From assembly GCA_913060515.1 (NCBI GenBank), contig CAJXRZ010000033.1:1-64000 (forward strand): DNA of 64,000 bases, written 5' to 3'. Each line of letters opens with the position of its first letter. The first letter of the stretch is position 1. This DNA comes from an uncultured Pseudomonadota bacterium. Its GTDB lineage: Bacteria; Myxococcota_A; UBA796; CAJQPC01. The notes below the pieces were generated by a model, which saw only the letters and a list, made by a program, of their open reading frames with translations, was not told where the DNA came from and made no database searches. Of the stretch, positions 41,989 through 50,569 are shown piece after piece. The translations under genes and the position numbers were made by a program.

Positions 41989-42693
41989 ATGCTCGTCTCT
42001 CACGACACCAACTACCTCCGCTGCCCGTCCGTTGACGCAGCCGCCAAGGTGCTCTCAGGAGCCGATTTGGTGGGCGTGGTGCTTCCCGGACGAGGGGGCT
42101 GGTGCGAGGTGCTGCTTCCCCCAAAGGTGCACATAGAGCAGGCCCTGGGGCGCTTGGCGGAGCAGGGTTCGGGGGTCCTACGCTTCCAGCACAACGACTA
42201 CGGTCGAGACATTCGCTTGCTCCAAGGGCAGAGCTCTCTGAGTTTGGACCCAAAGAACCTGACGCCCTGGATAGACTTGGGCTTGATCGAGGCCGGCGTG
42301 CCCGCACAGATCACCCGGGTCGGTCACCAGAGCATCAGCTGGCTAAGCGTGCTCAAGCTGCCCCCACCCTTGAACCGGCCAGAAGCTCTCTGGAAGCAGA
42401 GCTATGTGCCTGTCCCAGGTGCGCGGGTCGTTGGGATGACCCTGGAGGTAGAGGGAGAACTCCCGACTAGGGTCGCAATGAGCGGGGAGGAGCTGATCCG
42501 GCTGCTCGTGGAGAACCAAGCCCTCGTGCTCACCGACGAGAGCCTTCTGCAGGACTTCTGCGCGGCGTGGGAGCGGGAGGAGAGCGCCGAGTCTCTAATG
42601 ACATTGCTCTTGGCCCATCCAGGACTGGATGAGCTGTACCTGAGCGATGCGGCCTGGGCGCAAGCCGTAGCGGCCGCCAGAGCGAGCGACTGA
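41989..42693 (+). CDS. Hypothetical protein
   Basis: A 234-residue protein with no signal peptide, membrane segment or motif that I recognise. It is 26 bp downstream of the YHYH gene on the same strand, so it may be co-transcribed. The ribosome site is weak (GCGGATCCC before the ATG). The sequence has normal codon use for the window and the open frame is clean. It is convergent with the small membrane-protein gene. Confidence 0.65.
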   Translation: MLVSHDTNYLRCPSVDAAAKVLSGADLVGVVLPGRGGWCEVLLPPKVHIEQALGRLAEQGSGVLRFQHNDYGRDIRLLQGQSSLSLDPKNLTPWIDLGLIEAGVPAQITRVGHQSISWLSVLKLPPPLNRPEALWKQSYVPVPGARVVGMTLEVEGELPTRVAMSGEELIRLLVENQALVLTDESLLQDFCAAWEREESAESLMTLLLAHPGLDELYLSDAAWAQAVAAARASD

Positions 42694-42700
42694 CCCGCTC

Positions 42701-42967
42701 TCAGCCGGAGTTCGCACAGCCCTGGCAGTAGAGCCCGAAGAACTCGGCAGACTGCAGGCCCAGGCAGAGCAAGAGCGGAATGGCGGGCAGGTAGATGCGC
42801 GTCCTGACGATGCGCACTGCCAGGACCACTCCGGCAGCCAGAATCAGGGCGCCGTAGACGTGGCCTGGGTTCATGTGGCTGTTGGCGGCGGCCTGGGCAT
42901 AAGGCAGCAGCAGGAACTGGATGAAGAGGGGGAGAGTCAGGGCGATGGCCCACTTGAGGTTGGACAT
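42701..42967 (-). CDS. Small membrane protein
   Basis: An 88-residue protein with about three hydrophobic helices (residues 5-27, 37-53 and 60-77) and a C-terminal CQGC pair. GGAG lies 5 bases before the ATG. It is convergent with the hypothetical gene. No family recognised. Confidence 0.65.
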   Translation of the reverse strand: MSNLKWAIALTLPLFIQFLLLPYAQAAANSHMNPGHVYGALILAAGVVLAVRIVRTRIYLPAIPLLLCLGLQSAEFFGLYCQGCANSG

Positions 42968-43007
42968 GGGAGCTCCGGGTTCGGGCTCTTCTGTTTCAAG
43001 TGGCGTG

Positions 43008-43105
43008 CCAGCTTTAGGGCGAGTTCTAGGCCAGAAAATCTACCCTAAAGGGCTGGCCGCTCTGTTTGAGTAGATTCGACAGGGGTGTCGAAGACTGGAC
43101 ACCCC
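43008..43105. repeat. Hairpins upstream of the RAYT transposase
   Basis: An imperfect inverted repeat pairs CCAGCTTTAGGG (43008-43019) with CCCTAAAGGGCTGG (43043-43056). A second, perfect hairpin pairs GGGGTGTC (43082-43089) with GACACCCC (43098-43105) across an 8-base loop. They lie in the 203-bp gap ahead of the RAYT gene and resemble the palindromes that flank REP-associated transposases. They could equally be promoter or terminator structures. Confidence 0.5.
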
Positions 43106-43170
43106 ACCCAGTGATTTCGGTCGCTTGTGCGCTGGCACAGGCTTTGCTTCTCCGAGCTGGAGGAGAAGCC

Positions 43171-43914
43171 ATGTACCACTATGTCGCCCGAAGCAAGACA
43201 GGCCTTATGGCCGGAAACCCCAAAGACGCAGCCGCACTCTGGACAAGACTGCGCCCACTGGCCTCGGGCTGCGAGGCCATGTGTCTGATGCCCAACCACA
43301 TCCACCTGCTCACAACCCGGCAGATTCGGGGTCCTCTGGCACAAGTCCTGGCCGGGCACGCGCGCAGTCTGAACCACGCAGGAGGGCGAGTGCGCTTGGA
43401 GTCAGTGCCACACTGCGAGCCCTGCGAAGACCCAAAGAAGATTCGGCGGCAGGCCCGCTACATCCACCTGAACCCTTGCAGGGCAAGGCTGGTCGAGGAC
43501 CCGCTGGCGTGGACCTGGTCCACCTACCGAGACTGCATCGGCCTGAGCGCCCGCAGCGTGCGGGGCCCCGTGGCGGATATTGCACGTCTGCACAGCTACG
43601 TCAGCTCGGACCCCAGCGTGGCGACCCAGGGATCCGAGCTGCCCAACGGAGTCCCTGAGCCCAATCTGGAGCAGCTTCGTGCCGCGGTGTCCGAGTGGCT
43701 CCGGGTCCCGATGACCCACACCCTGCGGCGTACGCCGGCGCGGCGCCTGTGGTTGAGCGCGGCCAAGGCAGTCGTGCCGGCCTCGGACTCCGAGCTGGCG
43801 CGGCGAGTTGGCGTGAACCGCAGCACACTGTCCCGAACACCCGCTCTGAGCCGGGCCGAGCTTAGACCTCTGCTGCAGATGGCTGGAGATCCCCGCTTTC
43901 CCGGACTGTTGTGA
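43171..43914 (+). CDS. REP-associated tyrosine transposase (RAYT, Y1 HUH family)
   Basis: A 247-residue single-strand nuclease of the TnpA_REP/IS200-like family. The HUH metal site is in LMPNHIHLL (His 43, His 45), and the presumed nucleophile is Tyr 97 in RQARYIHLNPCRARLV. The family pattern DPLAWTWSTYRDCIG follows. The C-terminal 100 residues include a helix-turn-helix-like segment (ELARRVGVNRSTLSRT). GGAGGAG lies 5 bases before the ATG at 43171; the frame is open further upstream but without a start of comparable quality. RAYTs are usually single-copy domesticated enzymes that act on REP palindromes, and an inverted-repeat array lies immediately downstream. Confidence 0.9.
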   Translation: MYHYVARSKTGLMAGNPKDAAALWTRLRPLASGCEAMCLMPNHIHLLTTRQIRGPLAQVLAGHARSLNHAGGRVRLESVPHCEPCEDPKKIRRQARYIHLNPCRARLVEDPLAWTWSTYRDCIGLSARSVRGPVADIARLHSYVSSDPSVATQGSELPNGVPEPNLEQLRAAVSEWLRVPMTHTLRRTPARRLWLSAAKAVVPASDSELARRVGVNRSTLSRTPALSRAELRPLLQMAGDPRFPGLL

Positions 43915-43923
43915 GGGCATTGG

Positions 43924-44127
43924 GGGGTCAATGCAACAGGGAGGGAAGCATCGAGGGGTCAACGCAACACCAGCAGAAGCATCAAGGGGTCAACGCAACA
44001 AGTGCCGACCTTCCGGGTCGGATCTGTTGCGCTCAGCTCTGGATGCCCATCGGTGTGTTGCGTTCGACCCCCGATGCGCATGGGCTTGTTGCGTTCAACC
44101 CCTGCTGCTCCAAGGGATGTTGCGTTC
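43924..44127. repeat. Inverted-repeat (REP/BIME-like) array downstream of RAYT
   Basis: Three plus-oriented units GGGGTCAA(C/T)GCAACA (43924-43938, 43955-43969, 43986-44000) are followed by a hairpin CCGACC-TTCCG-GGTCGG (44005-44021). Reverse-oriented TGTTGCG... copies follow: a partial one near 44025, good ones at 44056-44071 and 44087-44102, and a 10-base one at 44118-44127. Units 2 and 3 share a preceding GAAGCATC(G/A)AG. The array is therefore a large imperfect palindrome centred near 44013. Its right part overlaps the 3' end of the deaminase gene, and the TGA at 44095-44097 lies inside a repeat unit. Confidence 0.85.
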
Positions 44128-45216
44128 GGGACTTGATGCCCATGCTTCGGCGGGATTCGCGATGCGAATCAGCTCCGTGGTGGCCCCAAGCACCAACTCC
44201 GCCTGAACCCCCACGATTCTGCCCCCTCCCCGCGTCGCTGCCTGCAGCCAGACCTCCACCGGAATCTCCGGGAAGTGCTCGACCAGGATGCGCACTTCCC
44301 CCATCACATCCAAGCTCTGCCCGCTGGCCGTCGAGTCGGTGCCCAGGGCCAACGGAATCCCCCGCTCCACCATGCCAGGAACGTCCGGCAGCATCCCCGT
44401 AATGTGCAGGTTGGAGCTGGGACAGAGCACCACAGGGGTCCCCCGCTCGGCCAAGAGATCCAGGTCCTCACCACGGGTCAGAGTGCAGTGCACCAGGGCC
44501 ACCTTCTCTAGAAGACCCAAGCGCTCCAGGTACTGCACCGGGGTGCATCCGGGAGGCTTGAAAGCGGCCCGGTTTCGGCCCAGGAAGTCCAGAACATCGG
44601 CCCAAGGTCCGCTTCCATCTCGCAGGAACTGCCGCTCGGCGGGGTCCTCGTCCAGATGCAGAGTGGGCAGAGCTGGGCCACGCTGCGAAGAGATGGCGGC
44701 GATGAGCAGCTCAGGGGAGCAGGAATAGGGCGCGTGGGGCACGGCTTGCAGGTGGAAGCCGGTGGGTGCGGGCTTTTGTACAGAAGCCATCGCCTCCTCA
44801 CAATCCTCTGGATCAATGCCCAGAATCTCGTGGTACACGGCGCCGCTCAAGGAGCTCTCGGCCAGCGCGAGGTCAGCACTCCGCGAATTGGTGACCTCGC
44901 CGACGGACTGGGTCCCAGATGCCTCCAGGGAGGCGATGCCTTGGGCAACGGCCGCAGCTTGGTCCGCGGGACTCTGGCTCCTTCTCTGACCCATCAGACC
45001 GCGCACCCAGTGGGGAAGGCCCTCGCCGCCGGGCTGCTGCAGGCCGCAGAGCTCCAGGTGGGTGTGGGCGTTGACCAGGCCGGGCAGAACCAGTCCAGGC
45101 GCACAGGGACCCGGGGCCGGTCCAATGTGGGTGATCACGCCGTCTACACGGTGGATCTCGATGTTCTGGGCCAAGCCGGTGGGCAACAGGGCCCACTGCG
45201 TTCGAAGGACCTGCAT
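44095..45216 (-). CDS. mqnX: Aminodeoxyfutalosine deaminase (amidohydrolase family)
   Basis: A 373-residue amidohydrolase. The metal-binding NAHTHLEL is near residue 50, HAPYSCSP and HLDED follow in the middle, then VHCTLT with CPSSNLHITG, and the late catalytic Asp in LGTDSTAS. Enzymes of this type deaminate 6-amino-6-deoxyfutalosine in the futalosine menaquinone pathway. Position directly after mqnE and the mqnA fusion makes this assignment likely over other deaminases. I chose the ATG at 45216, 13 bases after the preceding stop; an in-frame GTG at 45255 would overlap that gene. The last codons and stop come from the REP-like array, so the C-terminus may have been altered by the repeat insertion. 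Confidence 0.82.
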   Translation of the reverse strand: MQVLRTQWALLPTGLAQNIEIHRVDGVITHIGPAPGPCAPGLVLPGLVNAHTHLELCGLQQPGGEGLPHWVRGLMGQRRSQSPADQAAAVAQGIASLEASGTQSVGEVTNSRSADLALAESSLSGAVYHEILGIDPEDCEEAMASVQKPAPTGFHLQAVPHAPYSCSPELLIAAISSQRGPALPTLHLDEDPAERQFLRDGSGPWADVLDFLGRNRAAFKPPGCTPVQYLERLGLLEKVALVHCTLTRGEDLDLLAERGTPVVLCPSSNLHITGMLPDVPGMVERGIPLALGTDSTASGQSLDVMGEVRILVEHFPEIPVEVWLQAATRGGGRIVGVQAELVLGATTELIRIANPAEAWASSPERNIPWSSRG

Positions 45217-45229
45217 CCCAGAGACCCGC

Positions 45230-47005
45230 TCAGGCACGGGCGCGCTTGTCTGCACTCCAGGCCGGCTTGGTCAGGGCGCCGCCTGCAGGCTTGAAGTGCA
45301 GGTCCCGACGCAAGGGCTCGCGGCCCGCTTCCCGCAGGTGCAGCTCGGTCAAGGCCAGGGTGGGATCCCAGCTCTCCCCCTCTCGCCAGACCACGCCAAA
45401 GTCGTCCACGCCGCTGTGCAGCATCACCTGGGCGGGGCTGGGCCCATGCACCTGGAGATCGGCGACCAACTTAGCCTTTGGCAGAATCAGACGGGCCAAG
45501 GCGCTCAGGCGCTGCTGGTCCGCGGCGGTGTTGTCGTGCCAGCCCACATCCACGATGGGGAAGGTCGTGACACAGACGGCGATGGGCTCCAGCTCGCGAA
45601 CGGCCAGCAAGCCGCGCAGGCGCTGGGCCAGGGTGTCCATGTGGCCAAAGACCACGCGGATGGTGGGCATCATGCCGGCATCCAAGGCGGCACGGAGCAC
45701 CACGCGCTCTTGGGCAGCGGTGATCTGGGCGTCCTGGCGGCGACGCGCGGTCTCATCGAGCAGCAGGCCTTGACCGGGGGCGATGGCGGAGAGTCCAGCG
45801 GACTTGAGGGCCGTGATGACCTGGGCTGCGGGACCCAGCTTGTGGACTTGGGAAGGGGACAGGCCACTGAGCTGCAGGGAGACATGCTCCTGCACGAAGC
45901 TGAGCAACTCCTGCCACTTCTCCAGAGAGAGCTCGCCGGTGAGCTGGGCCATGGAAGCGCCGGCTTCGGCCAGATCCATCAGCTCGGAGAGCACGGCGGT
46001 GGGGTCTTGCGCGACGGAGACCTTGCCGCCCAAGCAGTAGGCGGTCTCGGTGTTGGAGAAGAGCGCGCTGGAGCGCAGGCTGGCAGCCAGGGCCAAGTCC
46101 GTGAGAGGTGCCTGCTCGTGCAGGGTCGTGGCCACGTCCAGATCAGCCGGCTCCCCACCGGCACAGGCGGCCAGCAGGTCATCGACATCCGGGCGGGGGC
46201 GCAGGGCACTGGCCGGACCATAGAGCTGGAACTCGGCCACCTTTCCGCTGGGGGTATCCTTGCCCAACACGCCGGCTTTGGCGCCCAGAGCGGCGAAGCG
46301 ACGAAGGCCCATCAGAGCCCGGTCGTCCAGCTCATAGCGGATGGAGTCGGTGACGTAGCTGCGGTCGGGCTCAGGCAGGTGCTGACGCAGACCCATGCCT
46401 TCGGCGGCGGCCAGGCGCAGGCCTTGAACGGCGTCGTGGGGAAGATCGGGCCTACCGGCCCAGACGGCAAAGACGAAGGGAAGCTTGGTCCACGCCCACC
46501 ACAGCTCGCCCAGATCCATGCGGGTCTTCAGGCGCTCGGGCAGGGAGCGCGCGGCGTCTCCGATGACCAGACCGGCGACGGTGCCGCGGGCATGCTCGAC
46601 GCCCTTGCCAGCTGCGCAGTCGAAGATCTCCAGACCCTCGGGAACGCGCTTGGAGAGTGGCCCTTCCGTGAGCAGCAGCTTGGAGAGCGCCACAGAGGTC
46701 CGGCTCACGCCATCCAGAGCGACCGCGGTCCACTCCTCGGGCGGGGTCTCGGCGACCAAGAGCACGCTGTGAACGGGGCCTTCGGCTCCGATGCACCAGC
46801 CCGGAATGACCTTGTAGTCGCCATCGGAGAGCATGGCGGCGACGGGCACCAGACCCACGTCGGCCTGTCCGCTGGCGAGCAGCTCGGCGACCTGAGCGGG
46901 GTGACGCTCGGTGACCTGGTAGCGGATGCGGTCCAAGCGGGTGAGCAGGGGCCAGGCGTTGGTGTAGCCAACTGCGGCGACGCGAATGGGGGCGTTCTCA
47001 GGCAT
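45230..47005 (-). CDS. mqnA: MqnA fused to a cysteine-less MqnC-like domain
   Basis: A 591-residue fusion. Residues 1-285 are a chorismate dehydratase MqnA domain (VAAVGYTNAWPL, GQADVGLVPVAAM, VALDGVSRTSVAL), the first step of the futalosine pathway. Residues about 290-575 follow the fold pattern of the radical-SAM enzyme MqnC (AGLSAIAPGQGLLL at 403-416, VVFGHMDTLAQR at 451-462, GVDDFG at 532-537). Where MqnC has NYTNVCxxxCxxC, this protein has SNTETAYC (317-324) with no further cysteine. The 4Fe-4S site is missing, so this half cannot do radical-SAM chemistry. GGAGG precedes the ATG. The gene lies 3 bp after mqnE. The domain reading is mine; the MqnA half is firm. Confidence 0.85.
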   Translation of the reverse strand: MPENAPIRVAAVGYTNAWPLLTRLDRIRYQVTERHPAQVAELLASGQADVGLVPVAAMLSDGDYKVIPGWCIGAEGPVHSVLLVAETPPEEWTAVALDGVSRTSVALSKLLLTEGPLSKRVPEGLEIFDCAAGKGVEHARGTVAGLVIGDAARSLPERLKTRMDLGELWWAWTKLPFVFAVWAGRPDLPHDAVQGLRLAAAEGMGLRQHLPEPDRSYVTDSIRYELDDRALMGLRRFAALGAKAGVLGKDTPSGKVAEFQLYGPASALRPRPDVDDLLAACAGGEPADLDVATTLHEQAPLTDLALAASLRSSALFSNTETAYCLGGKVSVAQDPTAVLSELMDLAEAGASMAQLTGELSLEKWQELLSFVQEHVSLQLSGLSPSQVHKLGPAAQVITALKSAGLSAIAPGQGLLLDETARRRQDAQITAAQERVVLRAALDAGMMPTIRVVFGHMDTLAQRLRGLLAVRELEPIAVCVTTFPIVDVGWHDNTAADQQRLSALARLILPKAKLVADLQVHGPSPAQVMLHSGVDDFGVVWREGESWDPTLALTELHLREAGREPLRRDLHFKPAGGALTKPAWSADKRARA

Positions 47006-47008
47006 GAC

Positions 47009-48184
47009 TTAGGCCTCCGCTGCGACGAGGTAGTGGGTGTCGCGCTCCACCGGAATGCGGCCGGCGTTGCGAATCATCTGGACCAGCTCGGTGCGGGTCA
47101 GCTCTTGGGGCGTGCGGGCACCGGCCATGTGGTAGATGCGCTCCTCGCGCACGGTTCCGTCAATGTCGCTGGCCCCGTAGCTCAAGGAGAGCTGCGCCAG
47201 AGACATGCCCAACATCACCCAGTAGCTCTTGACGTGGCTGAAGTTGTCCAGCATCAACCTGGAGACCGCGATGGTGCGCAGGGTATCGGCGGCCGTGGGC
47301 TCGGTGATGCGCTCCAGGCGGTTGTTCTCATTGTGGAAGCGCAGGGGGATGAAGGTCTGAAAGCAGCCCGCGTTGGGATCGACCGCCCGCTTCTCCAAGC
47401 TCTCGTCCTGCAGCTCGCGCAGCGTGACCAGGTGCTCGACCCGCTCTTGCAGCTTCTCGATGCTGCCAAAGAGCATGGTGGCGTTGGTCTTGAATCCCAG
47501 ACTGTGTGCGGTGCGGTGCACCTTTAGCCAACCGTCCGTGGTGACCTTGTCCGGGCAGAGCTTCTTTCGGGCGCGCTCAGCAAAGATTTCAGCGCCACCG
47601 CCAGGCAGGGAGTCCAGACCCGCGTCCCGAAACTCCTGCAAGACCTGGGCGTAGCTCATCTCGTACTTTTCAGCGTAGTAGTGCACTTCCACGGCGGTAA
47701 AGCCCTTGATGTGCAGGTCCGGACGCTCTTGCTTGATGGCCCGCAGCAGGTCCGTGTAGTAGCTGAAGGGCAGCCCGGGGTGCAGGCCGTTGACGATGTG
47801 CACTTCGGTGATGAAGGCATCGCGCAGAGCCTCGATTCGGCCCACCGCTTCCTTGAGCGTCATCGTGTAGGAGAGCGGGGAGTCTTCCGTGAGCCGGGCA
47901 AAGCTACAGAAGATGCAGCTGGCCTCGCACACGTTGGTCGCGTTGATGTGTACGTTTCGGTTGAAGTAGGCCAAGTCGCCATGCCAAGCCTCGCGCACAT
48001 AGTTGGCCAAGGCCCCTACACTGGCGACATCGGGCTCCTCGATCAGGCGCAGCCCGTCTTGGAGAGAGAGGCGCTCTCCAGCCAGGACCTTCTCCGTGAT
48101 CTGGGTGAGACCGGCCCGCTTCAGACCCATGTGGGCCAGCGGGCTCAAGCGAGGACTGTGTGTGGGCTTGAGTGCAGCGGTCAT
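47009..48184 (-). CDS. mqnE: Aminodeoxyfutalosine synthase MqnE (radical SAM)
   Basis: A 391-residue radical-SAM protein. The iron-sulfur motif is NATNVCEASCIFCSF (Cys 86, 90, 93). GLDSLPGGGAEIF, HRTAHSLGFKTNATMLFGSIE and GASDIDGTVREERIYHMAGA are characteristic of MqnE rather than MqnC. It joins 3-enolpyruvoyl-benzoate (the MqnA product) to adenosine, giving aminodeoxyfutalosine. The ATG overlaps the ubiX stop by four bases (ATGA), and the gene ends 3 bp before the mqnA fusion. Confidence 0.92.
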   Translation of the reverse strand: MTAALKPTHSPRLSPLAHMGLKRAGLTQITEKVLAGERLSLQDGLRLIEEPDVASVGALANYVREAWHGDLAYFNRNVHINATNVCEASCIFCSFARLTEDSPLSYTMTLKEAVGRIEALRDAFITEVHIVNGLHPGLPFSYYTDLLRAIKQERPDLHIKGFTAVEVHYYAEKYEMSYAQVLQEFRDAGLDSLPGGGAEIFAERARKKLCPDKVTTDGWLKVHRTAHSLGFKTNATMLFGSIEKLQERVEHLVTLRELQDESLEKRAVDPNAGCFQTFIPLRFHNENNRLERITEPTAADTLRTIAVSRLMLDNFSHVKSYWVMLGMSLAQLSLSYGASDIDGTVREERIYHMAGARTPQELTRTELVQMIRNAGRIPVERDTHYLVAAEA

Positions 48185-48744
48185 GTCATGCCTTCCCAGC
48201 GATGTCGCACGTTGTTCTCAATCCCCATCTGGTCCAGGACACGGCCGACCACGGAGTCGATCAGGTCCTGCATGGACTGGGGGTTGGAATAGAAGTTGGG
48301 GCTGGCGGGCATCACCTTGGCCCCGGCCAGAATCAGCTGCTCCATGTTTCGCACATGAATCAGGTTGTAGGGGCTCTCTCGAAGGCAGAGCACCAGGGTG
48401 CGCCGCTCCTTCAGGATCACGTCGGCCGCCCGGCCAATCAGGTCGGTGCTCATGCCGTGGGCGATGCGGGCCATGGACCCTGCGCTGGTGGGCACAACCG
48501 CCATCGCTTCAAAGTCGCTGGAGCCGCTGGCGAAGGGCGCCGTCATGTCCAGAGGGCTGTAGATGGGCAGCCCAAAGTCTTTGGGGTCGGTGCCCAGCTC
48601 GTGGGACCAGACCAAGCGTCCGGTCTTGGAGAAGACCACGTGGCACTCGTGCCCAGCGTCCTTTCCAGGACCGGAGAAGAACTCGAGCAAGCCTTTGGCG
48701 TAGACCGAGCCCGAGGCCCCTGAAACTCCTAGTACAACCTTCAC
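48181..48744 (-). CDS. ubiX: UbiX-family flavin prenyltransferase
   Basis: A 187-residue flavoprotein of the UbiX/Pad1 family: GVSGASGSVYAKGLLEF at the N-terminus, VVPTSAGSMARIAHGMSTDLIGRAADV, and LCLRESPYNLIHVRNM. UbiX makes prenylated FMN for UbiD-type decarboxylases. In this operon it probably serves a decarboxylation step after prenylation in menaquinone synthesis; no ubiD-like gene is in the window. The start is a GTG at 48744, with AAGGAG upstream and a four-base overlap (GTGA) with the ubiE stop. Confidence 0.9.
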   Translation of the reverse strand: MKVVLGVSGASGSVYAKGLLEFFSGPGKDAGHECHVVFSKTGRLVWSHELGTDPKDFGLPIYSPLDMTAPFASGSSDFEAMAVVPTSAGSMARIAHGMSTDLIGRAADVILKERRTLVLCLRESPYNLIHVRNMEQLILAGAKVMPASPNFYSNPQSMQDLIDSVVGRVLDQMGIENNVRHRWEGMT

Positions 48745-49490
48745 GGTGCAGCTCCTTCGGTGTGCTTGGGTTTCTCCAAGCAGACCAAGCTGGCCACCGG
48801 GGGAAGAAGCTCCCGGCCAATGCGAAGGGTAAACCCAACTTCTTGGGCGATGTCTTGGAACTCGGTGCGCGGCATGTAGGCCTGCATGGAGTCGGCCAGG
48901 TAGCCGTAGGCTTGGGAGTCTCCGGAGATCCAGCCACCCACGGTAGGCAAGACCACCTTGTTGAACACGCTGTGAAAGACCCGTGCGTCCACGCGAATGG
49001 GCTGGAAGAACTCCAGGATGACCGCGCGGCCGCCGGGCTGAAGCACCCGGTAGAGCTCGGAGAGCGCCTTGCGGTTGTCGGGCACATTGCGCAGCCCAAA
49101 GGCGGCGACTGCCCCGGTGAATCGTGGCTCCTGCCAGGGCAAGCTCTGGGCGTCTCCCACGATGGCCGTGACATTGGCGCCGGCCGGCAAGCGGGTCTTG
49201 CCCACCTCGAGCATGTTGGCGGAGAAGTCGTAGGCGACGATCTCCGGACAGCCCGCATCGTGCAGGGCCAAGCTCAGGTCCATGGTGCCCGCGCACAGGT
49301 CCAGCATGGGCCCCTTCACACAGTCTCCAAGCGCCTCCATGCCGCGCTTGCGCCAGAGCTTGTCCACGCCCATGGAGAGCATGGCGTTGGCCTTGACGTA
49401 GGTGGGCGCGATGCGGTCGAACATGTCCCGGACGTCGTTCTCGCGGTTGGGGTCTCCGGCGACGGGACCCTGCGCGCCCGGCGAGCTCAC
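48741..49490 (-). CDS. ubiE: Demethylmenaquinone methyltransferase UbiE/MenG
   Basis: A 249-residue SAM-dependent methyltransferase. MFDRIAPTYVKANAMLSMGVDKLWR and LDLCAGTMDLSLAL (SAM-binding motif I) are diagnostic, with AAFGLRNVPDNRKAL and LQPGGRAVILEFFQP later. It performs the final C-methylation of demethylmenaquinone. It is coupled by ATGA overlap to the polyprenyl synthase upstream and by GTGA overlap to ubiX downstream. Confidence 0.92.
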   Translation of the reverse strand: MSSPGAQGPVAGDPNRENDVRDMFDRIAPTYVKANAMLSMGVDKLWRKRGMEALGDCVKGPMLDLCAGTMDLSLALHDAGCPEIVAYDFSANMLEVGKTRLPAGANVTAIVGDAQSLPWQEPRFTGAVAAFGLRNVPDNRKALSELYRVLQPGGRAVILEFFQPIRVDARVFHSVFNKVVLPTVGGWISGDSQAYGYLADSMQAYMPRTEFQDIAQEVGFTLRIGRELLPPVASLVCLEKPKHTEGAAP

Positions 49491-50560
49491 GAGGCCCGCT
49501 CGGCCAGGTAGGTGGCCAGATCGATGAGGGCCTGCTTGTAGGGGGTGTCCGGCAGGGGGCTGAGCTGGTCGATGCCCACGTCCACCAGGTCCCGGGCGTA
49601 GGCCAAGGAGCGCTCCAAGGCGCCGGAGTCATGCACGATCTCCAGCAGCTCGGGCAGCTCTTCCCGGGTGGGAGGGCGCTCCTCCAAGCGGGTCTGCAGA
49701 CCTGGGGTGGCCTCGAATGCGTACAGGAGCGGCAAGGTGAGCTTGCGGTCCATCAGGTCGGCGCCGGGCTCCTTGCCGGTCTGGGCCAGCTCCCCGCCAT
49801 AGTCCAGGACATCGTCGGTGACCTGGAAAGCCACGCCAACGGAGCGCCCAAAGGCCTCCATGCGGGATGCCAAGTGCTCATCTTCCAAGATGTGGGCGCC
49901 AGCGGCTGCACACCAGGAGATCAAGGCGGCGGACTTGGCCTCGATGATCTGCAGGTAGTCCTCCAGGGAGGTGTCCAAGCGGCCGGCACGCTGAAGCTGA
50001 AGCACCTCGCCCTCGGACATGGCGGCGACGGCTTGGGCCAGGTGACGCACACACTCGTGGCCCCCTTCTTCAGCGGCCAGGAGCACCGCGCGGGCCAAGC
50101 AGTAGTCTCCGGAGAGGATGACCAGCGCGTTGCCGTGCACCATGTGGGCCGCAGGCTCGCCACGGCGGGTGGGGGCCGAGTCGACCACGTCGTCGTGCAA
50201 CAGACTGGCCAAGTGAATCATCTCGCCGACGGACATCAAACGGGACAGATCGCCGCCTACCCCGCACGCTCGCGCGCCGAGCACCGTCAGCAGAGGGCGG
50301 ATGCGCTTGCCACCGGAGCGGGCCAAGTAGCGACCGATCTCGGCCACTTGTTCGACCCTGCTGCCCAGCAGAGCGATCAGCTCATGCTCACTACGAACCA
50401 TCTCGTCGGCCACCAGAGCCCATGCATGGGCGGGGGGCTGGATGCGGGTTCGGGGGCTGCCGGCAGCCACGCCCTTTGGCGCGCCACGGCGCAGGGGAAG
50501 GATCTTGGCACCCTGCGAGCGGGCTCCTTGGGGTCCGTCCATGCCTGACTCCTGCGTCAT
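49487..50560 (-). CDS. Polyprenyl diphosphate synthase (trans-type)
   Basis: A 357-residue prenyl synthase with both aspartate motifs: LLHDDVVD (FARM) and VTDDVLDY (SARM), plus GGKRIRPLL and the substrate-binding KTAAL-like EAKSAALI. It makes the long isoprenoid side chain of menaquinone. I chose the ATG at 50560 with AAGGGGG upstream. An ATG at 50620 is in frame, but the added residues would be encoded by the promoter and operator DNA. It is the first gene of the menaquinone operon and overlaps ubiE by four bases. Confidence 0.88.
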   Translation of the reverse strand: MTQESGMDGPQGARSQGAKILPLRRGAPKGVAAGSPRTRIQPPAHAWALVADEMVRSEHELIALLGSRVEQVAEIGRYLARSGGKRIRPLLTVLGARACGVGGDLSRLMSVGEMIHLASLLHDDVVDSAPTRRGEPAAHMVHGNALVILSGDYCLARAVLLAAEEGGHECVRHLAQAVAAMSEGEVLQLQRAGRLDTSLEDYLQIIEAKSAALISWCAAAGAHILEDEHLASRMEAFGRSVGVAFQVTDDVLDYGGELAQTGKEPGADLMDRKLTLPLLYAFEATPGLQTRLEERPPTREELPELLEIVHDSGALERSLAYARDLVDVGIDQLSPLPDTPYKQALIDLATYLAERAS

Positions 50561-50569
50561 CGTGGCCCC

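Noticed and set aside
43924-44127. CRISPR array
   Set aside because: Units occur in both orientations around a hairpin, spacing is irregular, and no cas genes are near; it fits a REP/BIME-like array next to RAYT.
48181-49632. 483-residue frame across ubiX and ubiE
   Set aside because: Only the 3' part (ubiX from GTG 48744) is real; the rest is an out-of-frame shadow of ubiE.
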